Below are positions 54,048-62,475 of a stretch of DNA of 64,000 nucleotides, one piece after another. Numbering within the stretch: the first letter of the stretch is position 1; the number at the start of each line of letters is the position of its first letter. The notes beneath the pieces were generated by a model, which saw only the letters and a list, made by a program, of their open reading frames with translations, searched no databases and had not been told where the DNA came from. The stretch comes from Flammeovirgaceae bacterium. GTDB taxonomy: Bacteria; Bacteroidota; Bacteroidia; Cytophagales; Cyclobacteriaceae. The stretch is from the NCBI GenBank assembly GCA_020635915.1, contig JACJYU010000005.1, forward strand, positions 36,489 through 100,488, read 5' to 3'. A program made the position numbers and the translations under genes.

Positions 54048-54563
54048 ATGATAGGCACCGCCAAGATACTTGAAAAAGCAAAAAAGTCATCTTTTTACAA
54101 AAGGGTTCTTGAGTTTTTGCTCAACAGGATGATCCCCTTCAACAAGCCTCATGGCTTTCGCGTAGTGGACATCGGGGAGTATCATTTAAAAACGTGCCTG
54201 CCTTACAGGAAAAGCAATTTCAACCATATCAAAGGGCTACACGCATGTGCCCTGGCCACGATTTCGGAATTTACCACAGGGTTTTTGCTGGCCACCAGGC
54301 TGGATGCAAAAAAATACAGGCTCATCATGCAAAAACTGGAAATGGACTATCACTACCAGGGCAAGATGGATGCGTATGCGGAATTCCACATCAATAAGGA
54401 ATGGCTTGAGGATAAGATTTATTTTCCCCTCGAAAACGTTGAGGCGGTGGTAATAGTGTGCGAGGTAAACGTGCACGACAAAAAGGGGAACCACCTTACC
54501 ACCGGGCACGTGCACTGGCAGGTTAAGGATTGGAAAAAGGTAAAAACAAAAGTGGCTGCGTAA
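54048..54563 (+). CDS. DUF4442-like hotdog-fold protein
   Basis: About 171 residues from the ATG at 54048 (MIGTAKILEKAKKS); ATGs at 53982 and 54009 are possible but add unlikely sequence. The family pattern is readable: FLLNRMIPFNKPHGFRVVDIGEYHLKTCLPY, HIKGLHACALATISEFTTGFLLA, and EVNVHDKKGNHLTTGHVHWQV. The hotdog fold acts on acyl-CoA or acyl-ACP thioesters; the HIKGLHACALATI helix corresponds to the active-site helix. It starts a three-gene cassette, with only two bases to the GNAT-like gene. Substrate unknown. Confidence 0.82.
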   Translation: MIGTAKILEKAKKSSFYKRVLEFLLNRMIPFNKPHGFRVVDIGEYHLKTCLPYRKSNFNHIKGLHACALATISEFTTGFLLATRLDAKKYRLIMQKLEMDYHYQGKMDAYAEFHINKEWLEDKIYFPLENVEAVVIVCEVNVHDKKGNHLTTGHVHWQVKDWKKVKTKVAA

Positions 54564-54565
54564 GC

Positions 54566-55537
54566 ATGGCGACTGAAAACGACAAGGGCGCACCGGGACC
54601 GGATGTCCGGTTATTGGAGGGGGCAGTCCCCACCGGTTTCAAGTTGGGGTATGACGAATCCCTTTTCAATTCGGAAGTCCATAGGAATATTCAAAGCCCA
54701 GGGGGGTGGCACTCGTTCCACCTATTGAAAATGGACAAAAAAAAAGTAATGGCATCTGTCCATTTTTGCGTGGCCAAAGGGGTAGCGTCCAGCCCGGCCC
54801 TGGCCCCGTTTGGGTCTTTTGAAATGTCGCCCGCCCTTTCCACCGCGCAATTGTTTGATTTTATTGCGTTTGTTGAAGGGCAGTTACTAAGGCATGGGGC
54901 AAAGAAAATCGTGGTGAAGTGCCCACCCCAGCACTATAACACCGGGCCACACAACATTTTATCGGTCCTGCTCTTTAACCATCAGTACAAAGCCCGGAAT
55001 GCGGAAATCGGTGCCGTCATCCAGGTGGCCAAAGCCCCGTTTACGGACAGGCTGGACCCCTGGGAGAAGCGGAAGTTAAAACAAGGGGCCAAGGCCGGCT
55101 TGAAGTGCACGGCCGTGCCCCTGGGCCACCTCCATGAAATTTACCATTTTATTTTGGCCTGCCGTAAGGAGCGGGGCCAGCACCTGAGCATGGCCTTTGA
55201 AGCCTTGCTGGGCACGGTGGAAAAATTGAAAAGCAGGTTTGTACTTTTTGGCGTTTACCACAAGGGGGTGTTGGTGGCCGCGTCCATAGCCATACGGGTG
55301 AACAAAAAAGTTTTATATAATTTTTATTCGGCCCACAGCCAGTCGTCCAATCCGCTAAGCCCCGTTGTGTTCCTGATTGGGGAAATGTACGATTGGTGCG
55401 GTAAGCACCACATCGAACTCCTCGACCTGGGGACTTCAGCCCTGCATGGAAAACCCAATTTTACATTGGTGGACTTTAAGCTTCGCCTGGGCGCAACGCC
55501 TTCCATGAAGCTGGCGTTTGAAAAAAAACTGAAATAA
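54566..55537 (+). CDS. GNAT/FemAB-like acyltransferase
   Basis: About 323 residues from the ATG at 54566, two bases after the hotdog stop. The C-terminal half has the acetyltransferase_6 (FemAB-like) pattern: RLDPWEKRKLKQGAKAGLKC, VLFGVYHKGVLVAASIAIRVNKKVLYNFYSAH, NPLSPVVFLIGEMYDWCGKHHIELLDLGTSA and FKLRLGATPSMKLAFEK. Such enzymes transfer acyl or aminoacyl groups to amino-sugars or peptides, often in surface polysaccharide clusters. Its stop overlaps the GT2 start (TAATG at 55535). Confidence 0.85.
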   Translation: MATENDKGAPGPDVRLLEGAVPTGFKLGYDESLFNSEVHRNIQSPGGWHSFHLLKMDKKKVMASVHFCVAKGVASSPALAPFGSFEMSPALSTAQLFDFIAFVEGQLLRHGAKKIVVKCPPQHYNTGPHNILSVLLFNHQYKARNAEIGAVIQVAKAPFTDRLDPWEKRKLKQGAKAGLKCTAVPLGHLHEIYHFILACRKERGQHLSMAFEALLGTVEKLKSRFVLFGVYHKGVLVAASIAIRVNKKVLYNFYSAHSQSSNPLSPVVFLIGEMYDWCGKHHIELLDLGTSALHGKPNFTLVDFKLRLGATPSMKLAFEKKLK

Positions 55538-56388
55538 TGCCGCGCCCATTGGTTTCCGTAGTATGCCTTTGTTACAACCATGCCGCCTTTGTGGAGGAAT
55601 CAATTTTGTCCGTCATTGGCCAAACCTATCCTTCCGTGGAACTAATTGTGGTGGATGATGCCAGCACCGACCATAGTGTGGAGGTGATCGCGCCCCTGGT
55701 GGAAAAGCACGGGCATATAAAATTTATGCCCCTGGCCGGCAATATCGGGAACTGTGCCGCCTTCAACAAGGGGTTTGAACGAAGCCGGGGGCAGTATATT
55801 ATAGACCTGGCCGCTGATGATGTTTTGCTCCCCGACCGGATTGAACGGGGGGTGGAGGCCCTGGAAGGTGCGGGCAATGATTACGGTGTCCAATTCTCCG
55901 ATGCCCAATTGATCGACACAGAGGGCAACAAGATTGGGCTTCATTCGGATACCTACCCCAGTGCCACCATTCCGCAAGGGGATATTTACAAGGATGTGGT
56001 GGCCCGGTATTTTATATCAGGCCCCACCATGCTGGTAAGGCGCCAGGTTTTTGAAACCCTTAACGGCTACGATGAAGCCCTGGCGTACGAAGACTTTGAT
56101 TTCTGGGCCCGCTCTTCCAGGCTTTACAAATACCTGTACATACCCCAGCCATTGGTCAAGAGAAGGGTGTTGTGGCATTCCATGAAAAGCCGGCAATTTG
56201 TCAGGGGGTCCGATCAGTTAAGGTCAACATTTGCCGTATGCCAAAAGATAAATGAGATGAACAATACCCCGGAAGAAAAGCAGGCGCTGGCCCAACGCAT
56301 CCACTATGAGATAAAAGTTTGCCTACGGCTGTTGGACTTCGGCCTGGCCATCGATTATTTCAGGTTGCTGAAAAGGATCAGAAGGTGA
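55537..56388 (+). CDS. Glycosyltransferase family 2
   Basis: A 283-residue GT2 enzyme. LVSVVCLCYNHAAFVEESILSVIGQTYP opens the nucleotide-binding domain, LIVVDDASTDHS and IIDLAADDVLLP give the acidic metal motifs, and YEDFDFWARS the catalytic acidic pair. It contains no membrane helices, so it is cytosolic or peripheral. The start overlaps the stop of the GNAT-like gene. With the hotdog protein it forms a cassette likely to build or modify an acylated glycan, but the acceptor is unknown. Confidence 0.93.
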   Translation: MPRPLVSVVCLCYNHAAFVEESILSVIGQTYPSVELIVVDDASTDHSVEVIAPLVEKHGHIKFMPLAGNIGNCAAFNKGFERSRGQYIIDLAADDVLLPDRIERGVEALEGAGNDYGVQFSDAQLIDTEGNKIGLHSDTYPSATIPQGDIYKDVVARYFISGPTMLVRRQVFETLNGYDEALAYEDFDFWARSSRLYKYLYIPQPLVKRRVLWHSMKSRQFVRGSDQLRSTFAVCQKINEMNNTPEEKQALAQRIHYEIKVCLRLLDFGLAIDYFRLLKRIRR

Positions 56389-56400
56389 ATGGTTTCCCCT

Positions 56401-57318
56401 TTACCTTCGGTTGTCCTCGTCCGCTATCATGCTCACATAACTTTGATATCGGCATTGCGCGATGTCCCCGCTTTCCACCGCAGCCAGTATGGCACAGCCG
56501 GGCTCGGAAAGGTGGAGGCACCTTGGCCCATATTTACAGTGGGGCCTTCTTTCCCTCATTTCCGGGAAATAATCGGAAATTTCCTGGTCATTCATGTCCA
56601 TGAGGCCCCACTCCTTTATGCCTGGCGTGTCGATGACAAAGGTGGAGGGGTTGATTGGGAACATTTCGGCAAAAGTGGTGGTGTGTGTGCCTTTTTCAGA
56701 AAAACCCGAGATACTGCTTACGGGCTGGTTGACCGCATCCGACAGCCGGTTTAAAATCGTGCTCTTGCCCACGCCCGAATGGCCGGCAACAAGCGTGGCC
56801 TTTCCGTGCAGGACGGCATGGATGTCATCCAGGCTTTCGTCTTCCGTGGCCGAAATGGTTTTAACGGTGATCCCCAGGGACGAATACAGGTGGGCCAGGT
56901 CGCTTTGGGCCTTGGCCTGCTCATTGTCCAATACGTCTTTTTTGTTGAATACGATTACCTGGGGGACCCTGTACGCTTCAGCCGAAACGAGAAACCGGTC
57001 GATAAAGCCCAGCGAGGTGCGCGGTTGGAGGAGGGTGGCGATGAGCATGGCCTGGTCCACATTGGCGGCCAGCACATGGCTGTGCCCTGTTTTTTTTACC
57101 GACCTTCTTTCAATCAGGTTTTCCCGTGGAAGGAGCGCGGTGATGAGGCCCTCTCTTTGCCCCGGTTCAAAGGCCACAAAATCGCCTACGGCAATAGGGT
57201 TGGATTCCTTGATATCGTCCAGGCGGAATTTGCCACGCGCCCGGCAGGTGTACACATGGGAGTCCTCGCCCAACACTTTGTACCACATCCCGGTAGACCT
57301 CATCACGCGCCCTTTCAT
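56401..57318 (-). CDS. rsgA: Ribosome small subunit-dependent GTPase RsgA
   Basis: About 305 residues from MKGRVMRSTG; the ATG overlaps the Kdo transferase stop (ATGA, 57315-57318). An N-terminal OB fold (YTCRARGKFRLDDIKESNPIAVGDFVAFEP) is followed by a circularly permuted GTPase with NKKD (G4) before GHSGVGKST (G1) and DTPGIKEWGL (G3), and a C-terminal zinc motif (HCKYGPRCLHLSEPGC). It acts in late 30S maturation. Coupling to a lipopolysaccharide gene is arrangement only. Confidence 0.96.
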   Translation of the reverse strand: MKGRVMRSTGMWYKVLGEDSHVYTCRARGKFRLDDIKESNPIAVGDFVAFEPGQREGLITALLPRENLIERRSVKKTGHSHVLAANVDQAMLIATLLQPRTSLGFIDRFLVSAEAYRVPQVIVFNKKDVLDNEQAKAQSDLAHLYSSLGITVKTISATEDESLDDIHAVLHGKATLVAGHSGVGKSTILNRLSDAVNQPVSSISGFSEKGTHTTTFAEMFPINPSTFVIDTPGIKEWGLMDMNDQEISDYFPEMRERRPHCKYGPRCLHLSEPGCAILAAVESGDIAQCRYQSYVSMIADEDNRR

Positions 57319-58562
57319 AAGTTGGCCAGTAAAGTGTGGCAATGGTCGATTACTTTTTGCGTGGCGCCAATGTTTTCGGCTATGTAGGACCGGGTGACCT
57401 CGCTGGCTACCTGATAGTTCTTTGGGTTGTTGGCCAACGACTCGTACTTCTTTTTGAAGTCGGCATAGTCGTTTACATCAAAGGCCCCCCCGCGCATGAT
57501 GAGGTCGGTTGCCTCCTGGAACTTTTTGTAGTTTTTATTACCAAAAAATACGGGGATGCCGAAGCAAGCCGCTTCAAGGATATTGTGGAGGCCTTTTCCA
57601 AAACCCCCGCCCACATAGGCAAACTCCCCATATTGGTACAAGCTGGAAAGCATGCCCACATTGTCAATGAGCAGCACATGGTGCCCGCTTATGTTTTCAT
57701 TTGCCTGGCTGTACCGGACCGTCTTCACGTTGACGGACGTTTCTATCTCCTTCAAAAAAGATTCTTTGATTTCGTGGGGCGCAATGATGAATTTCAGTTT
57801 CCCGGCATTTTCGTTGATGTGGGGCGCCAGCAATTCCATGTCCTTGGGCCAGCAACTGCCCACCACTATGGTTTGGCCGTTGGACTTAAATTCCCTGGCA
57901 ATGGGTATTTCCCTTACCTTTTGTATGGCTTCGTTTACCCGGTCGAAGCGGGTGTCCCCGGCAATGGTAACGTGTGCAATGCCTATGGATTTTAGCAATT
58001 GCCCCGACTTTTCATTTTGGACAAAGAAATGGTCGAATTTCCTGAGGGTGGACCGAAACCATCCGCCATAGCCTTTAAAAAACACCTGGCCTTCGCGGAA
58101 GATGGACGATACGGAAAGCAGGGGGATGTTTTTTTTGTGCAGCGCCAGCGCGTAGTTGTGCCAAAATTCATACTTGATAAAGAAGGCGATTTTTGGACGG
58201 GTGATTTCGACAAACCTCGTGGCGTTGGAGGCTGTGTCCCAGGGAAGGTAAAAGATATAGTCAGCTTGTGGGTAATCTTTCCTTACCTCATAACCGGAAG
58301 GGGAGAAAAAGGTAAGCAGGATTTTATAGGCCGGGAAGGCTTCCCTGAACTGCCTGATAACGGGCCGGCCTTGTTCAAACTCCCCCAGGGAGGCGCAGTG
58401 TACCCAGGCCACAGGCGCTTGCTCCCCATGGAAAGCGCTTTTTAGCCTTGAAAATATTTTCTTTCGCCCGTTTACAAATGCCTTTGATTTGGCATTAAAC
58501 AGCGCGGCCATATGGGCAAGCCCAGCAACAAAATGAATTCCCGTTGAATACAACAATAACAA
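57315..58562 (-). CDS. waaA: 3-deoxy-D-manno-octulosonic acid (Kdo) transferase
   Basis: About 415 residues if translation starts at the TTG at 58562 (MLLLYSTGIHFVAG...). The frame runs back to 58736, but that would cross the promoter and start of the divergent DUF6588 gene, and family members begin with this membrane anchor. An ATG at 58511 would remove the anchor. Motifs: WVHCASLGEFEQGRPVI, LTFFSPSGYEVRKDYPQADYIFYLPWDT, IAGDTRFDRV and EAACFGIPVFFGNKNYKKFQEA. It adds Kdo to lipid A precursors at the inner membrane. A TATATTTG -7-like box at 58581-58574 precedes it. Confidence 0.93.
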   Translation of the reverse strand: MLLLYSTGIHFVAGLAHMAALFNAKSKAFVNGRKKIFSRLKSAFHGEQAPVAWVHCASLGEFEQGRPVIRQFREAFPAYKILLTFFSPSGYEVRKDYPQADYIFYLPWDTASNATRFVEITRPKIAFFIKYEFWHNYALALHKKNIPLLSVSSIFREGQVFFKGYGGWFRSTLRKFDHFFVQNEKSGQLLKSIGIAHVTIAGDTRFDRVNEAIQKVREIPIAREFKSNGQTIVVGSCWPKDMELLAPHINENAGKLKFIIAPHEIKESFLKEIETSVNVKTVRYSQANENISGHHVLLIDNVGMLSSLYQYGEFAYVGGGFGKGLHNILEAACFGIPVFFGNKNYKKFQEATDLIMRGGAFDVNDYADFKKKYESLANNPKNYQVASEVTRSYIAENIGATQKVIDHCHTLLANL

Positions 58563-58675
58563 TAATTTGAGGGCAAATATAGTCGTAAATGGCGGAGCAT
58601 CCCGAAATTGGACTGAATGGATATTGTTATTCGTTATTTTAGTATTTTTATAAAATTGAAATAAAAAGACCAACC

Positions 58676-59701
58676 ATGAAAAGACTACGTACCTTACTGT
58701 TGATACTGCTTCCCCTCCTGTTTGTGTTCCAGGCAAATGCCCAGGATGATATTGATAAATTCCTTGGTGAAAGCGTGGAAGACGGGGAGAAACTTATTGG
58801 GGCTTACATATCCCCTGCCATCAAGGCGTTCAGCCTGGGGATGAACCAGGGATGGTACAATACCGCCAAGCCCCATAAAGTGGCGGGCGTGGACTTAACG
58901 TTCACCGGCAGCCTGATGAAGGTACCTTCCTCCGACCAATTGTTTGATGCCAATAAACTGGGATTGACAAAAATCGTATTGGTGGACGAACTGAACGGGC
59001 GCCTTAAGAGCGATGGCAATATCCCCACCATACTGGGCCCCGACACCCCTCCCACATTTTCGCCCAATGACCCCCTTTCCATTGGCAACACCACCGATGA
59101 CTTTCAAGGCCCCGGGGGCCTGGAACTGGGATCGGATGTAAAATTTTTAAAAAACAAGATGCCAGCGGCCATGCTGCAGTTGGGTTTTGGGCTGCCCAAG
59201 GGAACGGACATCAAACTTAGGCTGGTGCCAAAAGTGGGCGTGGGCGATGGCGAATTCAACCTGTTTGGGATAGGCGTGATGCACGACATAAAACAATACA
59301 TCCCCGGGATCAAAAACCTTCCTTTCGACTTGTCCGCACTGATTGGCTACACCAAAATGAAGTTGGACGTGCAGTTGGATGCCACGGCAAACCCTGACCA
59401 AAGAGGGCTTTTTGAAGTGAAGTCCACCACCATTCAGGGATTGGCTTCCAAGAAGTTTTCAGTGGTGACCTTCTATGGAGGGCTGGGCTACAATATCGCC
59501 AAGTCCAGTTTGGCCATGCAAGGAACGTATGATATCGGGGGGACAATGGTGAAGGATCCTCTGGATTTAAGTTTTGCCGCTTCAGGTGTGCGGGCCACGG
59601 CCGGCATGCGGTTGAAACTGGCCGTCTTCACCTTCCATGCAGACTATACGCTGCAAAAATACAATGCCTTCACCGCAGGGTTCGGCATCAATGTAAGGTA
59701 A
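58676..59701 (+). CDS. DUF6588 family outer-membrane-type protein
   Basis: A 341-residue exported protein with signal peptide (LLLILLPLLFVFQANAQ). The mature part, DDIDKFLGESVEDGEKLIGAYISPAIKAFSLGMNQGWYNTAK, then alternating strands with aromatic ends (VGDGEFNLFGIGVMHDIKQYI, FSVVTFYGGLGYNIAKS, LKLAVFTFHADYTLQKYNAFTAGFGI), fits DUF6588, a beta-barrel-like family of unknown function. It is divergent from the Kdo transferase and ends in an intrinsic terminator. Confidence 0.88.
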   Translation: MKRLRTLLLILLPLLFVFQANAQDDIDKFLGESVEDGEKLIGAYISPAIKAFSLGMNQGWYNTAKPHKVAGVDLTFTGSLMKVPSSDQLFDANKLGLTKIVLVDELNGRLKSDGNIPTILGPDTPPTFSPNDPLSIGNTTDDFQGPGGLELGSDVKFLKNKMPAAMLQLGFGLPKGTDIKLRLVPKVGVGDGEFNLFGIGVMHDIKQYIPGIKNLPFDLSALIGYTKMKLDVQLDATANPDQRGLFEVKSTTIQGLASKKFSVVTFYGGLGYNIAKSSLAMQGTYDIGGTMVKDPLDLSFAASGVRATAGMRLKLAVFTFHADYTLQKYNAFTAGFGINVR

Positions 59702-59719
59702 GGCCTTATTATCGAATTG

Positions 59720-59753
59720 AGGGGCGGCCTTTTATCGGGTTGCCCCTTTTTAT
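59720..59753 (+). terminator. Intrinsic terminator after DUF6588 gene
   Basis: AGGGGCGGCC pairs with GGTTGCCCCT (two G-U pairs) around an eight-base loop, followed by five T. It begins 18 bases past the stop at 59701 and overlaps the 3' end of the enoyl-CoA hydratase gene. Confidence 0.75.
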
Positions 59754-60523
59754 TTGCCTTTAAAAACCGGTGCCCTTTTTTCCACAAAGGCCTTCATGCC
59801 CTCTTTTTGGTCTTCGGAGGCAAAGGTCATGTAGAAATTTTTCCGCTCAAAGGCCAGCCCCTCGTCCAGTTGTGTTTCAAAAGAACGGTTGATGGCCTCT
59901 TTGCCCAATTGCACCGCTATCGGGGACATTTGGGCAATTTCCCTGGCGAGTTGGAACGCCTCCTGTAGGTACATTTCCACGGGGACCACTTTGTTGACAA
60001 GGCCGTAAAAATGGGCCTCTTCTGCCGTGATGAACCTACCGGTCAAAATCAATTCCATGGCCTTGGCTTTGCCCACGGCCTTCGTCAGGCGTTGGGTGCC
60101 GCCTGCCCCGGGGATGACGCCCAATTTTATCTCGGGCTGGCCAAACCTGGCGGTTTCAGAGGCGATGATCATGTCGCAGGTCATGGCCAGTTCACACCCG
60201 CCCCCCAATGCAAAACCTGAAACGGCCGCTATAATCGGTTTTTTGGTTTTTCTGATTTGGTCCCATGTGCTGAACTGGTCCAACAGCAACATATCGATGG
60301 CACTCTTATCGGCCATTTGCTTGATGTCGGCCCCGGCCGCAAAAGCTTTTTCGTTTCCGGTAACAATGATGGCCTTTACATTGTCGTTTTTGTCAAGTTC
60401 CAACAACGCATCGCGCATTTCGCGCATCAGCTGTGGGTTCAAGGCATTTAATTCCTTTGGCCGGTTCAATTCAATGAGCGCAACGCCCGGTTCTTTCTGT
60501 TCGGTGACTTTAATAAACTCCAT
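59750..60523 (-). CDS. Enoyl-CoA hydratase/crotonase family protein
   Basis: A 257-residue crotonase-fold enzyme from MEFIKVTEQK (an ATG at 60532 adds three residues). Oxyanion-hole elements AFAAGADIKQM and SGFALGGGCELAMTCD, and both catalytic acids (Glu in GGGCEL and in FGQPEIKLG before PGAGGTQRL) are present, as in true hydratases. It adds water across trans-2-enoyl-CoA in fatty-acid degradation. It is a single gene, divergent from the phosphatase, and an orphan terminator-like hairpin sits upstream. Confidence 0.95.
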   Translation of the reverse strand: MEFIKVTEQKEPGVALIELNRPKELNALNPQLMREMRDALLELDKNDNVKAIIVTGNEKAFAAGADIKQMADKSAIDMLLLDQFSTWDQIRKTKKPIIAAVSGFALGGGCELAMTCDMIIASETARFGQPEIKLGVIPGAGGTQRLTKAVGKAKAMELILTGRFITAEEAHFYGLVNKVVPVEMYLQEAFQLAREIAQMSPIAVQLGKEAINRSFETQLDEGLAFERKNFYMTFASEDQKEGMKAFVEKRAPVFKGK

Positions 60524-60559
60524 GGTCAACATCCGTTAATGGGATTCAAAACTAAGGAA

Positions 60560-60588
60560 TAAAAAGAAAAGCCCCCGTGTTTGGGGGC
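60560..60588 (-). terminator. Terminator-like hairpin in the divergent intergenic region
   Basis: On the minus strand GCCCCC, AAACAC loop, GGGGGC and a T-rich tail (TTTTCTTTTTATT). It lies upstream of enoyl-CoA hydratase and no leftward gene precedes it in this gap, so it may sit in the hydratase leader. Confidence 0.6.
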
Positions 60589-60646
60589 CCTTCAACCAAA
60601 AGGCGAAAAATAAATGCTATACGGCAATGAATACCTGTGCCATGGG

Positions 60647-60676
60647 TTTGGTAACAAGGGGCAACCCCTTAATTTG
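60647..60676 (+). promoter_or_regulatory. Bacteroidota-type promoter of LMW phosphatase gene
   Basis: TTTG at 60647-60650, an 18-base spacer and TTAATTTG at 60669-60676 (one mismatch to TAnnTTTG). Predicted transcription start about 12 bases before the ATG at 60695. Confidence 0.65.
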
Positions 60677-60694
60677 CCCTTAAAATGTATTGAA

Positions 60695-61165
60695 ATGAAG
60701 GTTTTGTTTGTTTGCCTAGGCAATATTTGCCGGTCCCCCCTGGCGGAAGGGATACTGAAGTACAAGCTGGACGTATTGGGCCTGGGCGAAAAAGCGTTTG
60801 TGGATTCGTGTGGCACGTCCAACTACCATATTGGCGATTTGCCCGATGCCAGGACCAGGCGGAACGCGGAAAAAAACGGTGTGGCGCTCGACCACCGGGG
60901 AAGGCAACTCCAAAAAGAGGATGTGGCCCGCTTTGATTTCATCCTGGCCATGGACCGGTCCAATTACGACAACATTCTTGGGCTTGCCCAAAATGCAAGC
61001 CTGGCCGGTAAAGTCATGTTGCTCAGGAAGTTTGACCCCCTGCAGGGCGAAGAAGTGCCCGACCCCTACTATGGTGGGGAAGAGGGCTTTCAGGAAGTTT
61101 TTGATATTCTTGAGCGGTCCATAGATGGGTTTATTGACCATGTACGGTCCAAAGGCCTGCTATGA
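60695..61165 (+). CDS. Low-molecular-weight protein-tyrosine phosphatase
   Basis: A 156-residue phosphatase from the ATG at 60695; upstream start 60614 adds an unlikely N-terminus and lies ahead of the promoter. The P-loop VCLGNICRSPLAEG (CX5R) at residues 6-19 gives the nucleophilic Cys, and the general acid Asp lies in VPDPYYGGEEGF. Related bacterial enzymes dephosphorylate tyrosine kinases of exopolysaccharide export or arsenate; the absence of neighbours leaves the target open. Its last 6 bp overlap the aspartate kinase gene, convergently. Confidence 0.94.
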   Translation: MKVLFVCLGNICRSPLAEGILKYKLDVLGLGEKAFVDSCGTSNYHIGDLPDARTRRNAEKNGVALDHRGRQLQKEDVARFDFILAMDRSNYDNILGLAQNASLAGKVMLLRKFDPLQGEEVPDPYYGGEEGFQEVFDILERSIDGFIDHVRSKGLL

Positions 61166-62401
61166 TCGGGTCAGCACTTGCAAAGTGGACCTCGAGGTTT
61201 GTTCCAGCACTATGTTTTTCAGCCCTTTGTATTTGTTGAAACTTTCCGTGTCGTAGTTTTTGATGGTTACCAGGGTGAGCCCGGTATTGTAGTACACTTC
61301 AAAGGTTTTTCCCAGCTCGGCTATCAATGCCATTACTTTCGCTTCTTTAAAGTCAAGGCAAAAAGAGAAAGATATGGCGGAGCTTTGGATCAGGTTTACC
61401 TTTAACCGGTGGGCAGAGAGCGCATTGAATATGATGCCCAGTTGCGATTCGTTGATAAACGTATAATCGGTAACCTGGCAGGAGACCAGGCATTGGTCGT
61501 CTTTGAAGATGATCAAGGGCGGGAGACCGTTTACTTTGCACTCATGGATTTTTGTGCCGGGCAGGTGGATGTCGTCAAAGTTTTTTACATAAAGTGGGAT
61601 GTTGTGGTTGGCCAGCGGCTTGATGGTTTTGGGATGGATGACCGTGGCGCCATAGTAGGTCATTTCAGCCGCTTCTTTAAACGGCAGTTCTTCGAACGTT
61701 ACGGCCGCGGGAAGCCTTTTGGGGTCCGCGTTCATCACCCCGGGTACATCCTTCCAGATGGTAACGGACATAGCCTGAAGGCAGGAGGCAAAGATGGCGG
61801 CACTGTAGTCCGAGCCCTCCCTGCCCAGGGTGGTGACAGGCCCATTTTTGGCCGAGCCGATAAACCCCTGTGTGACCACGATATTTTTGTCCAGCAATGG
61901 ACGAAGGGATTGCACCTGCTCACCGGTGAGGCCCCAGTCCACTTTTGCTTCGCGAAACGAATCGTCCGTAATAATATATTTCCTGGCATCCACCCACAAA
62001 GCGGGAAGCCCCGTTTTTTGGAGGTAGGAGGCCACCACGCGTGTGGCCATTATTTCGCCCTGGGAAACGACCTGGTCATACCATTCATCGGCATTCGAAG
62101 GCGGGTGGCCTAGCAGCCCTTCAAGATGGGCCCTTACCGAAGCCAATTCGACCATTAGGGCGTGGCCGTGCCCAAAAAGGGCTTCAACGGCCTGCATGTG
62201 GTACCCCATGATTTCGTCCAGGCCTTTTTCACGGGCCTGCCCGGTAAGGCCGGTCAACCTTTCCAGCGCATTGGTGGTTTTGCCCATGGCCGACACCACC
62301 ACCAGCAGGGGCTGGTCGGGGAAAGACCTGATGATGGCCGCTGCTTTTTTAATGGCTTCCGCATTTTTTACGGAAGCGCCCCCAAATTTGAATACCCTCA
62401 T
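61160..62401 (-). CDS. Aspartate kinase
   Basis: A 413-residue monofunctional aspartokinase: N-terminal KFGGASVKNAEAIKKA (usual KFGGTS with Ala for Thr), catalytic LGREGSDYSAAIFASCL, MTYYGATVIHPKTIKPL, then two ACT domains around VSCQVTDYTFINESQLGIIF and FEVYYNTGLTLVTI, which normally bind lysine or threonine for feedback control. It makes aspartyl phosphate for lysine, threonine and methionine synthesis. No homoserine dehydrogenase domain. Divergent from fbp over 74 bp. Confidence 0.96.
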   Translation of the reverse strand: MRVFKFGGASVKNAEAIKKAAAIIRSFPDQPLLVVVSAMGKTTNALERLTGLTGQAREKGLDEIMGYHMQAVEALFGHGHALMVELASVRAHLEGLLGHPPSNADEWYDQVVSQGEIMATRVVASYLQKTGLPALWVDARKYIITDDSFREAKVDWGLTGEQVQSLRPLLDKNIVVTQGFIGSAKNGPVTTLGREGSDYSAAIFASCLQAMSVTIWKDVPGVMNADPKRLPAAVTFEELPFKEAAEMTYYGATVIHPKTIKPLANHNIPLYVKNFDDIHLPGTKIHECKVNGLPPLIIFKDDQCLVSCQVTDYTFINESQLGIIFNALSAHRLKVNLIQSSAISFSFCLDFKEAKVMALIAELGKTFEVYYNTGLTLVTIKNYDTESFNKYKGLKNIVLEQTSRSTLQVLTRS

Positions 62402-62475
62402 CTTTTAAAACCGATTTCGAAATAACAGTCCTATATTTACGGTAAACCTGTTCGGTCGCGAATTTAGGTTCTAAA

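Noticed and set aside
58563..58736. N-terminal extension of the Kdo transferase to a TTG at 58736
   Set aside because: It would run through the promoter and signal peptide of the divergent DUF6588 gene and does not match the family N-terminus.
61160..62401. KFGGAS instead of KFGGTS in aspartate kinase as a defect
   Set aside because: All other catalytic and ACT elements are intact, and this change probably occurs in other Bacteroidota enzymes, so I do not treat it as a loss of function.
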